In this document: positions 59,240 through 64,000 of the stretch, piece after piece
How the letters are laid out: each line of letters opens with the position of its first letter
Numbering within the stretch: position 1 is the first letter of the stretch
Source: Sphingobacterium sp. BN32
GTDB lineage: Bacteria > Bacteroidota > Bacteroidia > Sphingobacteriales > Sphingobacteriaceae
Direction of reading: 5' to 3'
Assembly (NCBI RefSeq): GCF_030503615.1
Contig: NZ_CP129963.1
Location: forward strand, 4,309,749-4,373,748
DNA length: 64,000 nucleotides
The notes under the pieces: model-generated
Seen by the model: only the letters and a program-made list of their open reading frames with translations
Database searches by the model: none
Told to the model about the DNA's origin: nothing
Program-made: the position numbers and the translations under genes

Positions 59240-60089
59240 TAATCCTTTTGTAAGCTTAGTCGATTGTCCTCGGGATGCTATCCAGGGGATAAAATATCCT
59301 ATAGATACCAAACGCAAGATTCAATATATTAATCAGTTGATAAAAAGTAAACTGTTTGATTGTATTGACTTTGGCAGTTTTGTTTCTCCAAAAGCGGTTC
59401 CGCAGATGGCTGATACAAAAGAGGTGTTGGAGGGATTGGAAAAAGATGAGCAGGTTAAGTTATTGGCTATTATAGCCAATCAACGAGGCGCGCAAATCGG
59501 GGCTGAGCATCAACAAATTGATTATTTAGGTTTTCCGTTTTCTATTTCGGAGACCTTTCAACAAAATAACACGAATTCAAGTATCCAGGAGGCCTATGTA
59601 AATGTACAGGGCATCCTGGATATTTTAAATAAAGCAGGCAAGCAAGAGCTGGTAGTTTACATCTCGATGGCCTTTGGTAATCCTTATGGGGACGACTGGA
59701 GCATGGTTTTGGTAAGCGATTGGATCGGTAGGCTACGAGAGGCTGGCGTAAGCAATTTTTCTATTGCTGATACAACGGCTGAAGCAACCCCGGAATCGGT
59801 TGGAGAACTGTTTAGAAAATTAGGATCTGATTTTCCGGATAACTCTTTCAGTATCCATTTGCATAGCCAGATTGAGAGTGCTTTATTGAAGGTAAATGCG
59901 GCTTATGATGCTGGTTGCCGACGTTTTGAGGGCGCAATATTAGGCTATGGTGGCTGTCCGTTTGCGAAAGACGAATTGGTAGGCAATATTCCTACGGAAT
60001 TGTTGGTAGACCGTTTTAATAAGGGTTCTTACGAACAAGTACAGCAATTGATGTTTGGTTTTCAAGATTTGATTCGCAATGAACTATAA
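59229..60089 (+). CDS. Hydroxymethylglutaryl-CoA lyase-like protein
   Basis: 286-residue TIM-barrel lyase that splits HMG-CoA into acetyl-CoA and acetoacetate. VSLVDCPRDAIQG corresponds to the EVGPRDGLQ motif with catalytic Arg-Asp, DFGSFVSPKAVPQMAD matches the family, SIHLHSQIESAL has the metal-binding HxH, and GAILGYGGCPFAKDELVGNIPTE contains the catalytic Cys loop (GGCPFA). The first motif is diverged (DCPRDAIQG), as in Bacteroidota homologues (from memory). ATG 59229 is chosen; the longer frame from 59106 lies inside the preceding gene. Overlaps both neighbours by 11 nt. Confidence 0.87.
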   Translation: MSNNNPFVSLVDCPRDAIQGIKYPIDTKRKIQYINQLIKSKLFDCIDFGSFVSPKAVPQMADTKEVLEGLEKDEQVKLLAIIANQRGAQIGAEHQQIDYLGFPFSISETFQQNNTNSSIQEAYVNVQGILDILNKAGKQELVVYISMAFGNPYGDDWSMVLVSDWIGRLREAGVSNFSIADTTAEATPESVGELFRKLGSDFPDNSFSIHLHSQIESALLKVNAAYDAGCRRFEGAILGYGGCPFAKDELVGNIPTELLVDRFNKGSYEQVQQLMFGFQDLIRNEL

Positions 60090-60825
60090 TTACATTCAAA
60101 CGAACGTTGACAGTTATATTTTTTCGCTAACACTAAATCGTGAGGCGAAGAGAAATGCTTTTACACCGACGATGGTCAATGAGATTGCTCATGCCCTGGC
60201 GGAAGCGGATGCCGATGATCGTGTGAAAGTGGTTGTCGTTCGTGCAAATGGCCCTGTCTTTTGTGCAGGTATGGATTTGAAGACCTATCAAGATCCTAGC
60301 TTGGATCAGCAGAATCCAGAGATTCAAAATCAGACGATATCATTAGGTGAGGTTTTCGATCGCTTGAACAAGCCGTCCATTGCCGTGGTTGAGGGTGATG
60401 TTATTGCTGGTGGCTTTTTGTTTATCTTGGGTTGTACTTATGTTTTGGCTAAGGAAAACTTAAATTTTAAGCTACCGGAAGTTAATTTAGGTATTTTTCC
60501 GTTTCAGGTATTGGCGAGCTTAGTTCGCGTGATGCCGGAAAAGAAGGCCTTACAGCTTTGTTTAGATGGCGAGCCATTTACGACATCAAAGGCAATGGCA
60601 TATGGCATTGTGGATGATTATCTGGTAGACGAGCGTTTGCGCGATTTGATTGCTTCTTTCGAGAATAAGAACACCTATGCCCTACAAGCTGGGATGGAAG
60701 CCTTGAAAGCGATCAGAGGAATGGATTCAAAGGGACAATACGATTACCTGTTGACCTGTTTATCTAAATTGAGAGATAAAGAAGAGGTTAAAAGGCAAAT
60801 TGCTGATCAGCTAAAGAAAGATTAA
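60079..60825 (+). CDS. Enoyl-CoA hydratase/isomerase (methylglutaconyl-CoA hydratase candidate)
   Basis: 248-residue crotonase-fold enzyme. LNREAKRNAFTPTMVNEIAH, VVVRANGPVFCAGMDLKTY (first oxyanion-hole Gly-Met), VAVVEGDVIAGGFLFILGCTYVLAKENLNFKLPEVNLG (second oxyanion GG and one expected Glu at LPEVNLG). The position usually holding the second catalytic Glu reads VIAGG, so whether both acids are present needs structural alignment. Context suggests 3-methylglutaconyl-CoA hydration in leucine catabolism. Overlaps HMG-CoA lyase by 11 nt and the convergent scpA by 4 nt. Confidence 0.87.
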   Translation: MNYNYIQTNVDSYIFSLTLNREAKRNAFTPTMVNEIAHALAEADADDRVKVVVVRANGPVFCAGMDLKTYQDPSLDQQNPEIQNQTISLGEVFDRLNKPSIAVVEGDVIAGGFLFILGCTYVLAKENLNFKLPEVNLGIFPFQVLASLVRVMPEKKALQLCLDGEPFTTSKAMAYGIVDDYLVDERLRDLIASFENKNTYALQAGMEALKAIRGMDSKGQYDYLLTCLSKLRDKEEVKRQIADQLKKD

Positions 60826-61571
60826 GAAACCTTTTTATTGATAAAGAAATTGTTGTATCCCAAGCCAACTTCGATATCTAGCAACTTTTGTTGCAACATC
60901 TCCAGTACGGCTAAGAAATTATAAACAAACTGTACTTTATTTTCTGAATGTTTGGCGATAGCCGAGAAATCTAAGGTTTTATTAAGTTCTATAAGCTCTG
61001 AAATTGCTTTCTTTTGCTGCTCGATGGTGTAAGGGTACTTAACGACCGTATGTTTTACTTCCTGAATACGGTGCGTATAATTGTACATCATTCTTTCGTA
61101 CACCATCATCAAGCGGTAGAGGGTAAAGGAAGACAGTTCTTCTTCAGTATTGCGGATGGATTTCGAGGCGATCTTGAGGTCTTGAGCGATATTGCCGCGT
61201 TCAAAATGCATCGCGCGCGTTTCTTCCATCACTTTGAGTTCTTCGGTTACCACCTTGAACTGTTTATAGAGCAATAGTTTTTGAACAAGTTCCTTTTTCA
61301 GATCGACTTCGTTCTCATTTTCATCAAGCTCCGGACGAGGCAATAACATTTTGGCTTTGATGCGCATGAGGGTCGAGGCTACGAAGATAAATTCACTCGC
61401 CAGTTCGATGTTCAAGGCCTGCATATGTTGTATATAGGCTAAGAAATCGTCGGTAATTTTTGAGATAGGGATATCGTGAATATTCAATTCATCTCGTTCG
61501 ATAAAGAAGAGAAGTAAATCAAATGGCCCTTCAAATTGGGCGAGTTTAATTTCGTAGTTGCTTGCCTCCAT
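60822..61571 (-). CDS. scpA: Segregation and condensation protein A
   Basis: 249-residue kleisin bridging the heads of SMC with ScpB. N-terminal YEIKLAQFEGPFDLLLFFIERDELNIHDIPISKITDDFL in parts (FEGPFDLLLFFIE, DIPISKIT), helical middle, MRIKAKMLLPRP, and a C-terminal winged helix that binds the SMC cap. No smc or scpB gene is adjacent. A -7 box TATTTTTG (61580-61587) lies 8 nt from the ATG. With parS sites and the likely origin nearby, this stretch is rich in chromosome-segregation elements, although scpA position varies among genomes. Confidence 0.92.
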   Translation of the reverse strand: MEASNYEIKLAQFEGPFDLLLFFIERDELNIHDIPISKITDDFLAYIQHMQALNIELASEFIFVASTLMRIKAKMLLPRPELDENENEVDLKKELVQKLLLYKQFKVVTEELKVMEETRAMHFERGNIAQDLKIASKSIRNTEEELSSFTLYRLMMVYERMMYNYTHRIQEVKHTVVKYPYTIEQQKKAISELIELNKTLDFSAIAKHSENKVQFVYNFLAVLEMLQQKLLDIEVGLGYNNFFINKKVS

Positions 61572-61579
61572 AGAAAGAT

Positions 61580-61587
61580 CAAAAATA
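61580..61587 (-). promoter_or_regulatory. -7 box of scpA
   Basis: TATTTTTG on the minus strand, 8 nt from the ATG at 61571; predicts a leader of only a few nucleotides. Confidence 0.5.
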
Positions 61588-61685
61588 AGGATTTAATCCC
61601 GAATCTTATTGATTTTTGCGGAATTGGAGAAAACAATATGCGCTATAAAATTGTATATATATTCCACAGTTAGAAGAATAAATTG

Positions 61686-61693
61686 TTACTTTG
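61686..61693 (+). promoter_or_regulatory. -7-like box of dxs
   Basis: TTACTTTG, one base off TAnnTTTG; predicted leader about 23 nt to ATG 61720, supporting the short N-terminus. Confidence 0.4.
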
Positions 61694-61719
61694 TATCTTA
61701 TTTTGAAATTTTTCAAGTT

Positions 61720-63648
61720 ATGCAGGTAGAAGCAGGAGAGCTACTAAAGAAAATACAATATCCAGCAGATCTAAGAGACTTAAAAGAAGCTGACCTAGAG
61801 CAGGTTTGTAAAGAACTTAGGCAATTCATCATCGATATTGTATCGGTCAATGGTGGACATTTTGCGGCAAGTTTAGGTGTTGTTGAATTGACAGTTGCCT
61901 TACATTACGCCTTAAATACTCCTTATGATCAGATTTTATTCGATGTTGGGCACCAAGCCTACGGTCATAAGATCCTGACTGGTCGTCGTGATACTTTTCA
62001 TACCAATCGTCTTATCGGAGGTTTATCGGGATTCCCGAAGCGTTCGGAGAGCGAATATGATGCCTTTGGTGTGGGCCACTCGTCTACATCAATCTCTGCC
62101 GCATTAGGCATGGCGGTTGCTTCGGAATATAAAGGCGAAACCGATCGTCAGCATGTGGCGATCATAGGTGATGGCGCATTAACGGGCGGGATGGCTTTTG
62201 AAGCATTAAATCATGCGGGTATAGAGAAATCGAATCTGTTGGTCATCTTAAATGACAACTGTATGTCCATCGATCCGAATGTTGGGGCGATGAAGGAGTA
62301 TCTGACCAGTATAACGACTTCTAAGAGCTATAACCGTTTTCGTGATGATTTGGTGTCGGTATTATCGAAGATCTCTAAAAAGGGTCCAAATGCATATGGA
62401 TGGGCAAAAAAACTAGAACAAAGCATCAAGGGAACTTTATTAAAGAATTCTAACCTTTTCGAATCTTTAAATTTCCGTTATTTCGGACCAGTAGACGGAC
62501 ATGACGTCAATAAATTGGTGAAGACCATTGAAGACTTGAAGCATATCAATGGGCCGAAGTTGTTACATGTAGTAACGGTAAAGGGAAAAGGCTATGCTTT
62601 GGCGGAGAAAGATCAAACCAAATGGCATGCTCCGGGTCTTTTTGATAAGATTACCGGCGAGATAAAAAAGAGCATATCAGATAAACCACAGCCACCGAAA
62701 TACCAGGATGTTTTCGGACATACCTTAGTGGAGCTGGCAGAGGCAAACGATAAAATCATGGGGATTACACCGGCGATGCCGAGTGGATCTTCGATGAACA
62801 TTATGATGAAAGCGATGCCTAACAGAGCTTTCGATGTGGGTATCGCGGAACAGCACGCGGTTACATTTAGTGCGGGCTTGGCTGCACAGGGCTTAGTTCC
62901 CTTTTGTAATATCTATTCCTCTTTTATGCAGCGCGCCTATGATCAGGTGATTCATGATGTAGCCTTACAGAACTTAAACGTGGTATTCTGTTTGGACCGT
63001 GCCGGTTTAGTGGGTGCAGATGGACCTACGCATCACGGTGCTTATGATATCTCTTTTATGCGTTGCGTTCCGAATTTGGTGGTTTCATCACCCATGAATG
63101 AGGAAGAACTTCGCAATCTGATGTACACATCGCAATTACCGGATAAGGGTCCTTTCGTGATCCGTTATCCACGTGGTAATGGGGTTATGCCAGATTGGAA
63201 ATTACCTTTTAAGGAGATTCCTATCGGCAAAGGCAGAAAGATCTATGATGGGGAGGATATTGCTATCTTGACCTTCGGACATATCGGTAATGAGGCTAGC
63301 AAGGCTATTCAGAAGCTTTCTGAGGATGCGATACATCCGGCACATTACGATTTGCGTTTTGCGAAGCCTTTGGATGAGGACATGTTGCACGAAGTTTTCA
63401 AGAAGTTCAATAAAGTGATCACTGTTGAAGACGGATGTCTTCCTGGAGGTATTGGTTCTGCGGTATTGGAATTCATGGTAGACCATCACTACGATGCCGA
63501 CGTGACCCGATTAGGTATCCCAGATACGATTGTGGAGCATGGTGAACAGGCTGAATTGTGGCAAATCTGTGGTTATGATGCTACAGGTATCGAAGCGACG
63601 GTCAGAAAATTAACCAAGGGTATAAAAACGGAAAGTTTGGTAGGATAA
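61720..63648 (+). CDS. dxs: 1-deoxy-D-xylulose-5-phosphate synthase
   Basis: 642-residue TPP enzyme condensing pyruvate and glyceraldehyde 3-phosphate, first step of the MEP isoprenoid pathway. TPP motif GDGALTGGMAFEALNHAG ending NDNCMSID; the DXS-specific VNGGHFAASLGVVELTVAL with conserved His, DVGHQAYGHKILTGR, FRYFGPVDGHD, FDVGIAEQHAVTFSAGLA with the catalytic Glu, LDRAGLVGADGPTHHGAYD and RYPRGNG. ATG 61720 (MQVEAGELL) is the usual start; the longer frame runs through the promoter. Stand-alone, divergent from scpA. Confidence 0.95.
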   Translation: MQVEAGELLKKIQYPADLRDLKEADLEQVCKELRQFIIDIVSVNGGHFAASLGVVELTVALHYALNTPYDQILFDVGHQAYGHKILTGRRDTFHTNRLIGGLSGFPKRSESEYDAFGVGHSSTSISAALGMAVASEYKGETDRQHVAIIGDGALTGGMAFEALNHAGIEKSNLLVILNDNCMSIDPNVGAMKEYLTSITTSKSYNRFRDDLVSVLSKISKKGPNAYGWAKKLEQSIKGTLLKNSNLFESLNFRYFGPVDGHDVNKLVKTIEDLKHINGPKLLHVVTVKGKGYALAEKDQTKWHAPGLFDKITGEIKKSISDKPQPPKYQDVFGHTLVELAEANDKIMGITPAMPSGSSMNIMMKAMPNRAFDVGIAEQHAVTFSAGLAAQGLVPFCNIYSSFMQRAYDQVIHDVALQNLNVVFCLDRAGLVGADGPTHHGAYDISFMRCVPNLVVSSPMNEEELRNLMYTSQLPDKGPFVIRYPRGNGVMPDWKLPFKEIPIGKGRKIYDGEDIAILTFGHIGNEASKAIQKLSEDAIHPAHYDLRFAKPLDEDMLHEVFKKFNKVITVEDGCLPGGIGSAVLEFMVDHHYDADVTRLGIPDTIVEHGEQAELWQICGYDATGIEATVRKLTKGIKTESLVG

Positions 63649-63696
63649 TTGCTATCATTTATAAGGTTTTACAGAAACTTTAAAAGAATAAAGAAG

Positions 63697-63720
63697 AGAA
63701 GCCACGCGGCTTCTTTTTTT
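63697..63720 (+). terminator. Terminator of dxs
   Basis: 7-bp stem AGAAGCC / GGCTTCT with a 4-nt loop followed by eight T. Confidence 0.88.
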
Positions 63721-64000
63721 ATTAAAAGTTTTCCACACTCAAAAACTTAAACTTAATTTTTCCTTTAAAAAATTGAATTTTGATCGAGGTATTTTCAAGG
63801 TGTTGAAAACTAAATTTGTGTTCATTTCTAAACCTGTTAAATCATAAAAATTACAATTAAATTGCTGTAAACAAGTGATTTAACATTTTTTTACCAAATT
63901 AGTTTTTTTGGTAGAAAAAAATGGTCATATTCGTAGTAGGCAAAAGTTATAAACAGAATTTTTGTCAATTATTGGTTATCAAGTTATTAACAAATATAGA
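63721..64000 (+). other. A/T-rich right edge, no assignable gene
   Basis: 280 bp of A/T-rich sequence. A short open frame from about 63921 runs off the edge but has no recognisable content. One TTTTCCACA (63729-63737) resembles a DnaA box but is isolated. Probably the upstream region of a gene beyond the window. Confidence 0.4.

Noticed and set aside
63168..63180. CCACGTGG palindrome in dxs as parS
   Set aside because: Flanks (TAT and TAAT) do not match the parS arms.
63921..64000. Open frame running off the right edge
   Set aside because: Too short and low in information; more likely upstream non-coding DNA of a gene outside the window.
63721..64000. Second origin candidate at the A/T-rich right edge
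   Set aside because: Only one isolated imperfect DnaA-like box is visible, against a cluster at 50.8-51.2 kb.

Overview
The window looks like a chromosomal segment of a member of the phylum Bacteroidota, most likely Sphingobacteriaceae (Sphingobacterium or Pedobacter-like). Reasons visible here: many starts are preceded by TAnnTTTG boxes (the Bacteroidota -7 element) and few by strong Shine-Dalgarno sequences; the family content is typical (DUF3078, CarboxypepD_reg, large secreted PIG-L deacetylase, tricorn-type S41 protease, futalosine hydrolase, DUF2461, DUF2007); and the tRNA has no encoded CCA. Species assignment is inference; no search could be run.

Layout. 0-10 kb: end of an MFS transporter, a secreted GH43-like protein, a two-component system followed directly by mgtC and mgtA (probable magnesium module), a TPR protein plus an unknown membrane-anchored partner, and a HicAB toxin-antitoxin pair whose 59-codon toxin is easily overlooked. 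10.68-15.27 kb: an AT-rich 4.6-kb integrative element in the 3' end of a tRNA-Arg(CCT) gene, bounded by a 22-bp direct repeat. It carries a tyrosine recombinase, an excisionase-like HTH protein, a small unknown protein, a RepA-like ATPase and one oppositely oriented membrane-protein cargo gene of unknown function. 15.6-31 kb: peroxiredoxin/thioredoxin module, PIG-L deacetylase with an SSS symporter and two tiny membrane proteins, a cell-wall block (amidase, two glucosaminidases), PTPS/FolE, futalosine hydrolase, pyruvate dehydrogenase beta, GcvH. 31-43 kb: mostly minus-strand housekeeping genes (anmK, cdsA, CPBP protease, FrnE-like, tricorn protease, Nif3, RsmI-like).

43-53 kb appears to be origin-proximal. 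Three parS-like sites lie just before and inside mnmG, and the 0.4-kb AT-rich gap between divergent nadB and nadA holds two perfect DnaA boxes plus several near matches. Genes to the left are mainly on the minus strand and genes to the right mainly on the plus strand, as expected around an origin. I call 50750-51160 a candidate oriC.

53.3-56.35 kb is a mosaic of intergenic repeats (76-bp tandem units, large hairpins) around a PAS-LuxR regulator and a complete-ended IS3-family element with a 3-bp target duplication. Related repeats occur at 29.5-29.76 kb. 56.3-60.8 kb holds leucine/isovalerate degradation genes (carboxyltransferase, acyl-CoA dehydrogenase, HMG-CoA lyase-like, enoyl-CoA hydratase), followed by scpA and dxs.

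The best candidates for something undescribed are the cargo membrane protein of the tRNA-Arg element, a 39-residue membrane microprotein translationally linked to the SSS symporter, the repeat family, and a set of genes whose -7 boxes sit 3-8 nt from the start codon (predicted leaderless mRNAs).
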